This document shows, piece by piece, positions 9,101 to 17,779 of a stretch of DNA of 64,000 bases. This DNA is from Stercoripulliclostridium_A sp045577735 (lineage in GTDB: Bacteria; Bacillota; Clostridia; Christensenellales; DTU072). Below the pieces are notes generated by a model. It did not search any database. It was not told where the DNA came from and saw only the letters and a program-made list of their open reading frames with translations. Numbering within the stretch: the first letter of the stretch is position 1; each line of letters opens with the position of its first letter. Where the stretch lies: assembly GCA_045577735.1 (NCBI GenBank), contig JAZNIY010000017.1, positions 124,001-188,000 on the forward strand. Reading direction: 5' to 3'. The position numbers and the translations under genes are program-made.

Positions 9101-12100
9101 AGCAAATACGGGCTTGCCTTGTGAATAGCTAGTGAGTTCATAGGTGAATTCGGGTTCTGTGTCACCATAGGTGATTTCTTGAGCGTTTACGGTCAAGGTT
9201 ACCTTTCTGGCAACGACTGTCAAAGTAGCTGATACGTAACTTATTTCATAGTTAGTTGCAGTAGCGTTTGCACCACTAATGGTATAGGTTCCAACGCCTT
9301 GACTTGCTTCGTAGCCTGAAATTTCAAGATTGGTAATTGCAAGAGCAGGATTGCTTGCTTCTTCGCCCACTAATCCAACATATACGAAGTCTTTAGCAAT
9401 AGTATCGCCGTAAACGTGGTCGGCGTCCTCCAAAGCAATGGTTAATGCTCTCTTTTGAACGTCTAGCACACCGTTTACTACGGTTAGATCATAGTTAATA
9501 GATTCGTAGCCACTTACTACTACTTCGTATTCACCTACAGATGAACCTACTGCGTAAGTAGAAGTGAAGGTTGCGCCGGAAGTGTACAAAGTGTTTGCTA
9601 TGGTATCGCCATCTACTAGACCACTAGCACTTAGTAAGGAAGCGAAAGTGTTGTTGTTGGGGTATGCTTCATAGTAAATGATGCTTGCAGTTCCCAAGGT
9701 TAAAGTTGCATCTTTCTTTTCTACGCTTAGAGTTGCCGTTCCAAGAGTAATTGCATAGTTGCTATTTGCAAGAGTACCGCTCTTAATGGCAATTTCATAA
9801 CTACCGGCATTGGACTTGTATTGATATGCACAAACAGCTTCGGGCGTTCCAAGGTCGCTTAGTTCGTCACCGTCTGCTAGTCCCTCTACCTTGAAGGTAT
9901 AGGTGGGAGCTTGGTCACCATAGGTTAGACTTACGTTTTCGGGAGATACGGTAACTTCCCTAGTCTTTACGGTGAGGGTTGCATTCTTGTACTTAACGTC
10001 GTAGTTGGTAGAGGTTAGTCCACTTGCTACAAGGTCATAGTTTCCTGCATTGCCTAGGTAACTTTCTGCTACTATTGCAAGAGTTCCAAGAGCGTTAATG
10101 TCTTCACCCTCTGCAAATACTGGTTTACCCTCTTCATAGCTGGTAAGAGTGTAGGTATATTCAGGTTCAGCATCACCATAGGTGATGGTTTCTGCATTAA
10201 TAACCAAGTTAATAACGCGAGCCGTAATGTTAATAACTGCAGGTTCATCGGCAACGACTTCTCTTTCGATTTCACCATTTGCATCATAAATACAATACTT
10301 ATAGTAAAGCGTGTAGCTACCTGCATTAGTAAATTCTATGGGTTCTGGTTGATAATCAACGTTATTGATAGAATACCAAACTTCTGCCATAGGTACTTCG
10401 AACATTTGGGATACGTTAATACCATATGAGTTGCCGTCATATACGGCTTCGTCCACGCTAACCAAAATGCCATAGGTCTTAATTGCAACTTGTAGGTCGT
10501 AGGTTATAACGTAGTTGTCAATCTTGGATTCAGCGCCATCGGTAATAGCCAAGTCAGAGGTCCAAACGAATTTTTCACCAATGTTATCGCCATTAGCAAT
10601 GTAAGCGCCAAGTGTGTTAGCACTTGTCTTCAAAGAACCTTCAATGCTATCGCCAGCATACAAACCTTGACCTGCTATTGCAACCTTTCCGTCAGTGTCT
10701 GCAATGTCTGCAGTCCAGTAATCTTCTTCGTCTATATAATCTCTTGCCTTAATGGTAATTGCTCTTTTAACAACGGTTACTTGAGCATCGGTGGTATTAT
10801 AAGTAATGGTGTAGTTGGTTGCAGTTGCATTTGCACCACTAATGGGGTAGGTTCCAACGCCTTGACCTGCTACGTAACCAACTATTTCCAAGTTGCTGAT
10901 TGCAAGAGCAGGATTGCTTGCTTCTTCGCCTACTAAACCGGTATAAATCCATTCTGCTTCGATATCATCGCCATAAACAACTTCTGCGGACTTAAGACCA
11001 ATTGTTAATGCTCTCTTTTGAACGTCTAGTACACCGTTTTCTATCGTTAGATCATAGTTAATAGATTCGTAGCCACTTACTACTACTTCGTATTCACCTA
11101 CGGATGAACCTACTGCGTAAGTTGAGGTAAATGCTACTTTAGAGGTGTACAAATTGTTTGCTATGTTATCGCCCTCTACAAGGCCACTAGCACTTAGTAA
11201 GGAAGCGAAAGTGTTGTTATTGGGGTATGCTTCATAGTAAATGATGCTTGCAGTTCCCAATGTTAGGGTTGCAGATTTCTTTTCTACGCTTAGCGTTGCC
11301 GTTCCAAGAGTAATTGCATAGTTGCTGTTTGCAAGAATACCGCTCTTAATGGCAATTTCATAACTACCGGCATTTGACTTGTATTGATATGCACAAACAG
11401 CTTCGGGAGTTCCTAGGTCGCTTAGTTCATCACCATTTACTAGGCCTTCTGCTTTGAAGGTGTAGGTGGGAACTTGGTCACCATAGGTTACGCTTGCATC
11501 TTCGGGAGATACTGTTACGTCCTTAACCTTTACAGTTAAGGTTGCATCCTTGTACTTAACGTTGTAGTTGGTAGAGGTTAGTCCACTTGCTACAAGGTCA
11601 TAGCTTCCTGCATTGCCTACGTAATTTTCTGCTACTATTGCAAGAGTTCCAAGGGTGTTGATGTCTTCACCCTCTGCAAATACCTCTTTACCCTCTTCAT
11701 AGCTGGTAAGAGTATAGGTATATTCAGGTTCAGCATCACCATAGGTGATGGTTTGTTTATCAAGGCTTATGGTAATTGCTCTTTGAATGATTGCCAAAGT
11801 AGCCTTTCCTTCGTTAACGTAAGTAATGTTATAGTTCTTTGCAGTATAACCGCTTACTGACAAAATATATTCTCCTACGTCTGCGCCCACACTATATCCA
11901 CTTATAGTACCAACGGTTTCAAAGGCAAGACTGGGATCATCTTGTTCATCGCCATATAATCCGGTATATACTAGTTTGGGCTCAAAAGCTTCACCATAAA
12001 CGATTTCTGCATCGTTTATGCCAATGGTCATGTCAGCCTTTTCAACATTAAGAGTGCCGTGAACGAGGGTGAGGTTATAGTTGGGTGATTCGTATCCTTC

Positions 12101-14533
12101 AATTATTACTGGATATTCTCCAATAGGTTGAGAAATTGCATAACCAGAGGTAAATCTAGGTGCTTTTGCTAAATCCCCTTCTATGCTATCCCAAGAAACA
12201 AGGCCCTCTGCGGAAAGTAAGCCTGCAAATATACTGGTTTCAGGATAGGCTTCATAATATTTAATGCTCGTGCTACCTAAAGTCAAGGTCGCTTGCTTTT
12301 TGTTAACCGTCAATTTTGCAGTACCACATTCAACTTCATAATTGGCATTGGTTATACTACTTGGGTCGATTGAAATTTCATACGTGCCTGCACTTGCTTT
12401 TGCTTTTTCATCATACTTGTAATTACATAGTGCTTTAATGTCCCCGAGAACATCAATCGTATGATCCAAGCTTTCCACCAAGCCTTCTACAACCATGAAC
12501 GTATACTCAGGAGCTGATGTAGCACCATAGGTGATGGTCAAGTCATTAGGCTTAATTGAAACAACTTTAGCGTTAACGATTAAGAAACCTTCGTTAATCG
12601 TCACGTCATAGCTATTAATTATGCCTCTTTCAGCCTCTGTTAACTTAGTGTTTTTCGTGCTGAAATCTAATTTGATTCTATATTCACCCTTGCTTCCACC
12701 GTGTACGTAGCCACACACGTAGGACTTCGCAACGATTTCTTCAATGGTGGCTTCAAAGCCAGCAAGAGGTAGTCCAGTTCCGTCTTCTGCGCCAATAAGC
12801 GTTTCGAACTCGCTATCATCGGGTCTTTCGTCCCCATAGGCTATTTGACGAGATTGAACTCTTAAAACAAGTGATTTCTTTAGAACCTTGATGTTAATGA
12901 CGTTACTCCAGCTTGCTTCACTAAAGGTGTAGTTTTGAGGAGTTTTCCAAGTTGCTCTGTCCAAAGCCAAAGTATAATATTGACCTTCCTCTAAAACAGA
13001 TGCCGTTTGGTCATAGTCCGTACTCAAAATGTAGGTTCTACCAAAGTTTTCGTCACTCCACTTTAGAATGTTTTCTTGCTTTTCACCGTTTACAAAACCA
13101 CTAACGGCTACTTCTGCTTGAGGTAGTTCCGAGCCATACTCAATACTATAAACGTTATTTGCGCCTTGAGAGGTTGCGTTACCAAGAGTGATGTTTGCAG
13201 TAAGCTCTGCCTTCTTAATTCTTACAGAGGTGTTTTCGAAAACCAAAGGAGCATAGTTGGGACGTTCTACTTTAACGTCTATTGAATAAGCGTTATCTTC
13301 TGCATTCTTGACGGGAGAAGTAGTAGAATAGTCGTTTTCACTTGATTTCTTGTAGTAAACAACGTCACCGTCTTTTAGGTTCGTAAAAGTGGGAGTTACT
13401 TCTTTTCCGGTGTAAACCAAATCGGTTCCCCATTTATAGCCTATTTGCTCTTCTTCGGGAAGCCTATCGAGTAGTCCGGGAAGAACGGTAACCATAATTG
13501 ATGCGCTTGCAACTTGAGGTTCAAGGTTTCCATAGGTTGCAGTTACAACAAAGTCATAGTGGTATTCGCCTACGTCTTTAACTCCAATGGTGAGAATTTT
13601 GTCGGTTGCGCCAGCAATTTCCACACCACCACTAATCCACTTGTATGAATAAGTTAGCCCTGCCATATTGGTTTCTGAGAAGCTTCCCGTCAATTCGAAG
13701 CCCTCTTTATCATAGCGATATGCATTGTCCAAGCGGTCGGAAACAACGTTTACGTTCTCTATACCTTGTAGCCCAACCTTGGTGTACATAACAACGTTTT
13801 CAGCAGGCATCTTTTCGGGATAGATAAATACAGTGGTGAGTTCTTTGTCAGCACACAATCCTTCGTACGTAAAGCCACCAGGAGTGTTGGTTTCTGCGTA
13901 CTTAACGTAGTCTTCCATAAGGGAAGCAAGGTCTGTTCCAACTTGAACGACTTCCTCTTTAACTACGGTCGTGCCGTCTTGTCCGTAAAGAATAACGGAG
14001 TATGAGGGCTTGGAGTATTTGGGTCTAATTTGAGTATTATCGGTTATAATACTAAAATCTTTGTCCCAGCCATCAAAAACGTATCCTTCACGAGTGGGAT
14101 TCTCTTCGGGCGCTTTTGCCGATTGTCCGTGCTCTACAGTTTGGTAGTTTTCACCATTTACCGGAATTGCCGTACCATCATAGTTAATAAATCTTACGGT
14201 ATAGGTCTTAATCTTCCAATTTACGTAAAGAGTCACCTTGCCAGAGGGGTTTCCTACCAATTTTTCGGTAAGGTCAAAGTCGAGGTACCAACCCTCTATC
14301 TCATATCCTTCTCTAGTGGGCACGTTCACGTAAGCAAGATACTCTTCAAGTGACAATACCTCGTTTAACTTGGTATCGCCATCCATAAAGATTACGCGAA
14401 GCCCTTCGCCGTTCGATCCGCCATCGGTGGGGGGAGCATCACCGTCCTCATCACCACAAGCAAACAAAATCGAAATGGAACATAGTAATATGAAAATTAC
14501 TATCAGCGATTTGAAAATTTTGTTCCTTTTCAT
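6197..14533 (-). CDS. Giant InlB/MBG-repeat surface lipoprotein (2778 aa)
   Basis: The protein starts with a lipoprotein signal peptide whose lipobox is LFAC with Cys26, so it should be lipid-anchored outside the membrane. Residues about 40-250 contain three InlB-type (Listeria-Bacteroides) repeats, recognisable by the 'TREGYxFxGW' signature. An Ig-like stretch follows, then from about 440 to 2000 a long array of MBG-type beta domains, each with an 'ITYGDxxPxYTY' opening and a 'SxNYxVxYxxxxLTV' close. The last 700 residues are Gly/Ser/Thr-rich, beta-solenoid-like, and lack any sortase motif. Such proteins act as adhesins or binding scaffolds. It is the last gene of an operon with an ABC exporter and a second exported protein, with a strong AAGGAGGT ribosome binding site. 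Two blocks within the array are near-identical duplicates. Confidence 0.85.
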   Translation of the reverse strand: MKRNKIFKSLIVIFILLCSISILFACGDEDGDAPPTDGGSNGEGLRVIFMDGDTKLNEVLSLEEYLAYVNVPTREGYEIEGWYLDFDLTEKLVGNPSGKVTLYVNWKIKTYTVRFINYDGTAIPVNGENYQTVEHGQSAKAPEENPTREGYVFDGWDKDFSIITDNTQIRPKYSKPSYSVILYGQDGTTVVKEEVVQVGTDLASLMEDYVKYAETNTPGGFTYEGLCADKELTTVFIYPEKMPAENVVMYTKVGLQGIENVNVVSDRLDNAYRYDKEGFELTGSFSETNMAGLTYSYKWISGGVEIAGATDKILTIGVKDVGEYHYDFVVTATYGNLEPQVASASIMVTVLPGLLDRLPEEEQIGYKWGTDLVYTGKEVTPTFTNLKDGDVVYYKKSSENDYSTTSPVKNAEDNAYSIDVKVERPNYAPLVFENTSVRIKKAELTANITLGNATSQGANNVYSIEYGSELPQAEVAVSGFVNGEKQENILKWSDENFGRTYILSTDYDQTASVLEEGQYYTLALDRATWKTPQNYTFSEASWSNVINIKVLKKSLVLRVQSRQIAYGDERPDDSEFETLIGAEDGTGLPLAGFEATIEEIVAKSYVCGYVHGGSKGEYRIKLDFSTKNTKLTEAERGIINSYDVTINEGFLIVNAKVVSIKPNDLTITYGATSAPEYTFMVVEGLVESLDHTIDVLGDIKALCNYKYDEKAKASAGTYEISIDPSSITNANYEVECGTAKLTVNKKQATLTLGSTSIKYYEAYPETSIFAGLLSAEGLVSWDSIEGDLAKAPRFTSGYAISQPIGEYPVIIEGYESPNYNLTLVHGTLNVEKADMTIGINDAEIVYGEAFEPKLVYTGLYGDEQDDPSLAFETVGTISGYSVGADVGEYILSVSGYTAKNYNITYVNEGKATLAIIQRAITISLDKQTITYGDAEPEYTYTLTSYEEGKEVFAEGEDINTLGTLAIVAENYVGNAGSYDLVASGLTSTNYNVKYKDATLTVKVKDVTVSPEDASVTYGDQVPTYTFKAEGLVNGDELSDLGTPEAVCAYQYKSNAGSYEIAIKSGILANSNYAITLGTATLSVEKKSATLTLGTASIIYYEAYPNNNTFASLLSASGLVEGDNIANNLYTSKVAFTSTYAVGSSVGEYEVVVSGYESINYDLTIENGVLDVQKRALTIGLKSAEVVYGDDIEAEWIYTGLVGEEASNPALAISNLEIVGYVAGQGVGTYPISGANATATNYTITYNTTDAQVTVVKRAITIKARDYIDEEDYWTADIADTDGKVAIAGQGLYAGDSIEGSLKTSANTLGAYIANGDNIGEKFVWTSDLAITDGAESKIDNYVITYDLQVAIKTYGILVSVDEAVYDGNSYGINVSQMFEVPMAEVWYSINNVDYQPEPIEFTNAGSYTLYYKYCIYDANGEIEREVVADEPAVINITARVINLVINAETITYGDAEPEYTYTLTSYEEGKPVFAEGEDINALGTLAIVAESYLGNAGNYDLVASGLTSTNYDVKYKNATLTVKTREVTVSPENVSLTYGDQAPTYTFKVEGLADGDELSDLGTPEAVCAYQYKSNAGSYEIAIKSGTLANSNYAITLGTATLSVEKKDATLTLGTASIIYYEAYPNNNTFASLLSASGLVDGDTIANTLYTSGATFTSTYAVGSSVGEYEVVVSGYESINYDLTVVNGVLDVQKRALTIALEDADHVYGDTIAKDFVYVGLVGEEASNPALAITNLEISGYEASQGVGTYTISGANATATNYEISYVSATLTVVARKVTLTVNAQEITYGDTEPEFTYELTSYSQGKPVFAEGEDVSALGTLKIVAQGYEGNAGTYNLVAEGISSNSKYTVVINNAEYVIKRKDLTVSAKSYSISYGDAKPTFESDVVGLVKGETIASLGTQILYNCAFIEDKTATVGEYAIEPQLSLANYKITAVNGNLSVAKRTITLTASAPDIFYNAEKPTLVAKSSFYGYNDDITTIGTFDIACSYVKGNDAGSYAITLANFVSDKYTATLKNGTLTVKPYETKASWSSAVSGSYVYDGSDRSSLFTATFLDVNGDEHVATITFSASNSTPNAFKNAGTYTITASTSDKNYKITDATKKVTIAKASYTSAEAHSGFTGVYSPKKTLADYALNTDYYWTVPASTPVVKTTEYDAYYNADLENYNNYPITISLVLTPALVSLSSDGATVQDAYDFAGQIDTASTNLSQTFSVSTTAYWVDENGVVEAINAGFTIRYSNGTTFGAGSHMTVMTFSSENYKLNVSDSGRIEESEGTFSTSVKYFVKFRGVEYSGTLYTPEEALNVASSGTITVKNNTSFATDSEVIARYYNTSAYTTLKSGVTFLIPYSVDDTKGNLEGGEKDASDGNYNAHPTVRCNEATPVLYLTVTIPACSTLNVNGTLIVGALTGSTVTGTYQNGITGNYSRILLEGNIVATAGTVKVFGYVLGSGKITASGSAEIIENMYLTGWSGGTVSSVKYLGSRTLNTTKFVLTGGDVSYDDPKAFAFNEYELRAVQTRMEINYGASLKGFIKIATSEQSYNLIITTYTIKAKISTAQITIVSSGTGNNGGILELSSGAKVTKTMANDRVRLELEGSVSDGYGTMSMPVLKANVQLKTANVLFPIDGRTDVVVKSGSTFTQDYKFKLLPGATLTVEAGATYNVNGSTIVYNDNYYDFDGHPKPYTQGRGDAKLIVNGTMNVNGSFGGNVISTGAGKVVVASGATLSVYSYEIKTGTIARSGTSIVTTATEGNSQTLAMTIGGATAIAGTTYNYNGTAWA
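9230..11763. repeat. Tandem-type internal duplication in the MBG lipoprotein gene
   Basis: About 970 bases at roughly 9230-10200 recur at roughly 10793-11763, with a constant offset of 1563 bases (521 codons) checked at several points, for example the TCTTTTGAAC words at 9451 and 11014. Identity by eye is high, with scattered substitutions, many of them synonymous. The two copies are separated by about 590 bases of less similar MBG sequence. Confidence 0.8.
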
Positions 14534-14547
14534 GTGTTAACCTCCTT

Positions 14548-17500
14548 TTAATTGCCCTCTACAGGCGCAATAGGTATGATATATGCCTTTCCTGAATTTA
14601 GTTCAGTTTGTTGTTTTTCATAATTGAAATCCGAATTTGAATTATACATATAAAATGAGAATTGCGCTTTGCCCGCCGCTAATTGCAATATGGTTAATTC
14701 TTCACTCTCTTTTTCGCCTTCCAAAACGTTAAGTCCCATTATATAGTTTGACATTTGTGCCGGAAGCGATGATTTAGAAGTATCTACGTACGAATAGTTC
14801 TCGCCACCACCATAGAAGCAAATACCGGCGTGAACGCATTTTTCACCCTTGTCATTAAGAGCAATCATTCCGGGATACTTTAGTGCATCCGAGCCCTCCA
14901 CTTTAAGTCCAGCAACCTTTTCCACCATGCCGGCCAAATCAAGTTGGAACCTTGTGCTTTGGTCGCTTTGTACTTCAATAAGTGTTGTACTATCAATGCT
15001 ATCAAGCTTCTTCCAGTCGTAAATTCTTACGTCACCTTCCATTCTTAATACGCTAGCGAAGGAATTTGAAGCCATACCTCTAGCAAACATAGATTCGGCA
15101 AGTACTATTCCGTTAAAGTGCGTTTCCATTGCAACTGCAAACAAACCACTTCTCTCTAGAATAGAATCTTTGAGCGTTACGTCGGTTATAACGTAGTTGT
15201 CATAAAAATATTGGTCGTTTTTGATGCTTGCATCAAACATTGCATATTCTTCGCCGTTTGCTTTTAGGGGTAAATTGGGTATAACGATATCTTCACTACT
15301 TTCATTCTTAATAATGCCTTTGGGTCTTACGGCACGATTAGAGCCAATCTTAATTAAGAACTCGCGGGCTTGCTTGATTATGCAACTTTCAATATTGACA
15401 ACCAATCTCTCTTCGGCAACGTTAACGTCGCTATAATTGTCTACGATGGGATCACCATTGGTTGTTTCACCACCAAAAATTCTTACTGCCGTTCTGCCGT
15501 TCGAAATACGGCTATTAAGTAGTCTTGTGTTACCACTAATTTCCAGTACCGTGCCAACGTTGTTTAGTTTACTCATATCGATTGCGCCGGTAGTGCCGTT
15601 AGGATTATTGGGATCCGGGGTGGATGCAAGTTTGCTGTCTGAGCAACCAATAAGCCCAACGTTATTAATCGTTACGCCCTTCGCCCTTACCAAGAAGCAA
15701 ATATTATCTTGTGCCTTAACGGAGCCATAGTTTCCAACAGCAATAAAGTCAAGGGGGCCTTTGAATAGCTTGGGCGCACCCGTACTATCGGTACCGGTAA
15801 AGTTTTCTGCATTAATAGTAAAGCCATTGCCATATACGTCGTTTTTGAACTCTATAAGATAGCGTACTTTTGGTCTTTCACCGTTAATAAACTCCTTGTA
15901 GTACGTCCAATCGTAGTCGGTATACATGGTGTATGATTTGTTAATCAATTCTGATTCGCTCATGTTTTCCCAACCCAAGTTGACGTTCTTCATTAGTATG
16001 ATTTTTTTACCATCTTCTGACGCCGTTTTTAGCGCTTCGTAATTTTGGCGATTGTCTGCATTGGGATTTGCGCCTATAACAACGCCACCTCTAACAGCAC
16101 GGAACTTAATACTTGCCGTTACGTTTTGGTCAAAGTAAACGCCGTTCTTCCAAGTTGCCGTCATCTTGGTTATGCCGTCGCCAACAATATTGAGCCTCAT
16201 GCTTTCGCCCAAGGAGTATGGTTGAGCAATAGCGTTATCTTCCGTAGTGAATTTCACGTCTTCGGAATAAATTTCCGGCTCTTCGCTGTCTTCATAGATG
16301 ACCCTATACTTAAGTTCATGGTGATAATTGTAGTTGTAACCCGAAGCATCTCTCGTAGCACTGCCAACGGTAAGAAGGTTTTCTATGCCATAATTTATAG
16401 CGTTATCAACAAATTCTATGGAGGAAATGCCTCTAATAACCGATATGGTCTTCACAACGTCGGTAATAAACGCGCCTTTTTCTACGGAGTCACCGTTTAC
16501 TACCTTTTTAAATGCGGAAATGGTTAAATCATATTCGCCAACAGCCGTTGCTTTTATGGTTGCAAACTTGCCGTCGTTTCTCGGGTTGATTTCCAAACCA
16601 TTACTGCTTGAATACCAATCGTAAATAACGTCATCGTCGCTAGGATTGCCTTCTGCTGTAAAATCGATGGATTCACCCTTCTTTTGGTAAATAACTTCAT
16701 CGTTTGTTAGGTGGCTTGAGGTATAAACGTTAAAGCTAAAGTCACGGAAGGTCACTTTTAGGTCTGTTTTTGCCTCGTTATCACCTATCGAGAAGGAAAA
16801 TTCTAGGTTCTCCGGATACCCGGGGTCTAGGGTTAGGGTAACCAAATAATGCTTTCCTTCGTTATCTAGCGCTTTGTAGGTTGGTTGGCCGTTTTGAATG
16901 TAAGCAACGTCACCTTCAAAGTTAAGGAAGAAGGCCTCTCCCAGTCCAAAACGACTCTCTTCAAACTCAATTAGGAAGGAAACTGTTTCCGAGCCCTTGC
17001 TGAACAACAATTCATTGCTACTAAAGCCATCTATCGTCATTCCACTCTCTCCACCAAGATAGGGAACGGTAACGTTTATCGTGATGGGATGGAAAAGACC
17101 CTCAATGGAGTTTTCGCAATCAAGTGTCAAAACTGCGGTGCCGGACAACCTTGTTTGAGCCTTACCTGTTACTTGATTTATCTTCAAAATGTTTTCATTT
17201 GAGCTTGTCCAAGCAACACTACTTGTCTTTTGGCTGTCGGGATATATCTTTTGAGCGAATTGATAGTTGCCGGGCGTTAACTCAACGTTATATTCATAGT
17301 CGCCAACTTTTGCCATTTCCACAGTTTGACCATTCTTATCCAGCAAAGAGGGAGTTATGGATATAACTTTAGAGCTCGTTACCGTCAAAATGATGCTGTC
17401 TTTATAACCACCATCATTGGAAACTGCGGTAATTCTAGCCTTGCCCGTTCCATAAAGTGATAATAGTCCTGTTTCTTCGTCAATATCAATGCTCGCAAGT

Positions 17501-17775
17501 TCCGTCTCATCATCAATGGGCTCAACCTCAAAATGATATCCCGTATTATTAGCATTTGCGGGTTCAACCTGTGCCGTCATATAATAATAACTATCGGGGT
17601 TGTTGACGTATTTAGCCATATCTATGTTGATAAAGCCGTCTGCGTGTTGGGTTGTTATCTTTATGCCACTTACAGGTATTTCCGTTAAAATACTTGCAAC
17701 TTGTCCCACGCTGAATATGGTAATTAAGAATATGAGTGGAATTATCATTATAAGTGCAATAACTTTCTTCTTCAT
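14548..17775 (-). CDS. Exported Ig-like (BIG2-type) protein, 1075 aa
   Basis: An N-terminal hydrophobic helix (residues about 4-28) with a basic start marks it for export. No lipobox Cys is seen, so it may be a signal anchor or a cleaved secreted protein. Residues about 30-240 hold bacterial Ig-like (BIG2-type) modules, recognisable by the 'LSLYGTGKARITAVS' and 'GKAQTRLSGTAVLTL' blocks. More Ig-like modules extend to about 560. The region from about 570 to 900 has short hydrophobic beta-strand repeats consistent with a beta-helix. There is no C-terminal sorting signal. It lies between the ABC permease (4-base gap) and the giant lipoprotein, so it is probably part of one cell-surface system. 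The exact ligand is unknown. Confidence 0.75.
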   Translation of the reverse strand: MKKKVIALIMIIPLIFLITIFSVGQVASILTEIPVSGIKITTQHADGFINIDMAKYVNNPDSYYYMTAQVEPANANNTGYHFEVEPIDDETELASIDIDEETGLLSLYGTGKARITAVSNDGGYKDSIILTVTSSKVISITPSLLDKNGQTVEMAKVGDYEYNVELTPGNYQFAQKIYPDSQKTSSVAWTSSNENILKINQVTGKAQTRLSGTAVLTLDCENSIEGLFHPITINVTVPYLGGESGMTIDGFSSNELLFSKGSETVSFLIEFEESRFGLGEAFFLNFEGDVAYIQNGQPTYKALDNEGKHYLVTLTLDPGYPENLEFSFSIGDNEAKTDLKVTFRDFSFNVYTSSHLTNDEVIYQKKGESIDFTAEGNPSDDDVIYDWYSSSNGLEINPRNDGKFATIKATAVGEYDLTISAFKKVVNGDSVEKGAFITDVVKTISVIRGISSIEFVDNAINYGIENLLTVGSATRDASGYNYNYHHELKYRVIYEDSEEPEIYSEDVKFTTEDNAIAQPYSLGESMRLNIVGDGITKMTATWKNGVYFDQNVTASIKFRAVRGGVVIGANPNADNRQNYEALKTASEDGKKIILMKNVNLGWENMSESELINKSYTMYTDYDWTYYKEFINGERPKVRYLIEFKNDVYGNGFTINAENFTGTDSTGAPKLFKGPLDFIAVGNYGSVKAQDNICFLVRAKGVTINNVGLIGCSDSKLASTPDPNNPNGTTGAIDMSKLNNVGTVLEISGNTRLLNSRISNGRTAVRIFGGETTNGDPIVDNYSDVNVAEERLVVNIESCIIKQAREFLIKIGSNRAVRPKGIIKNESSEDIVIPNLPLKANGEEYAMFDASIKNDQYFYDNYVITDVTLKDSILERSGLFAVAMETHFNGIVLAESMFARGMASNSFASVLRMEGDVRIYDWKKLDSIDSTTLIEVQSDQSTRFQLDLAGMVEKVAGLKVEGSDALKYPGMIALNDKGEKCVHAGICFYGGGENYSYVDTSKSSLPAQMSNYIMGLNVLEGEKESEELTILQLAAGKAQFSFYMYNSNSDFNYEKQQTELNSGKAYIIPIAPVEGN

Positions 17776-17779
17776 ACCA

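Noticed and set aside
6863..10936. Plus-strand and alternative-frame reading frames inside the MBG gene (for example 6863-7060, 10667-10936, 10072-10326)
   Set aside because: They lie inside the large gene, lack ribosome binding sites and encode no recognisable domain; they are shadows of repeated codons.
6197..14533. CRISPR-like repetition
   Set aside because: The repetition is in-frame protein domain repetition with diverged units, not short identical repeats with unique spacers; no cas genes are present.
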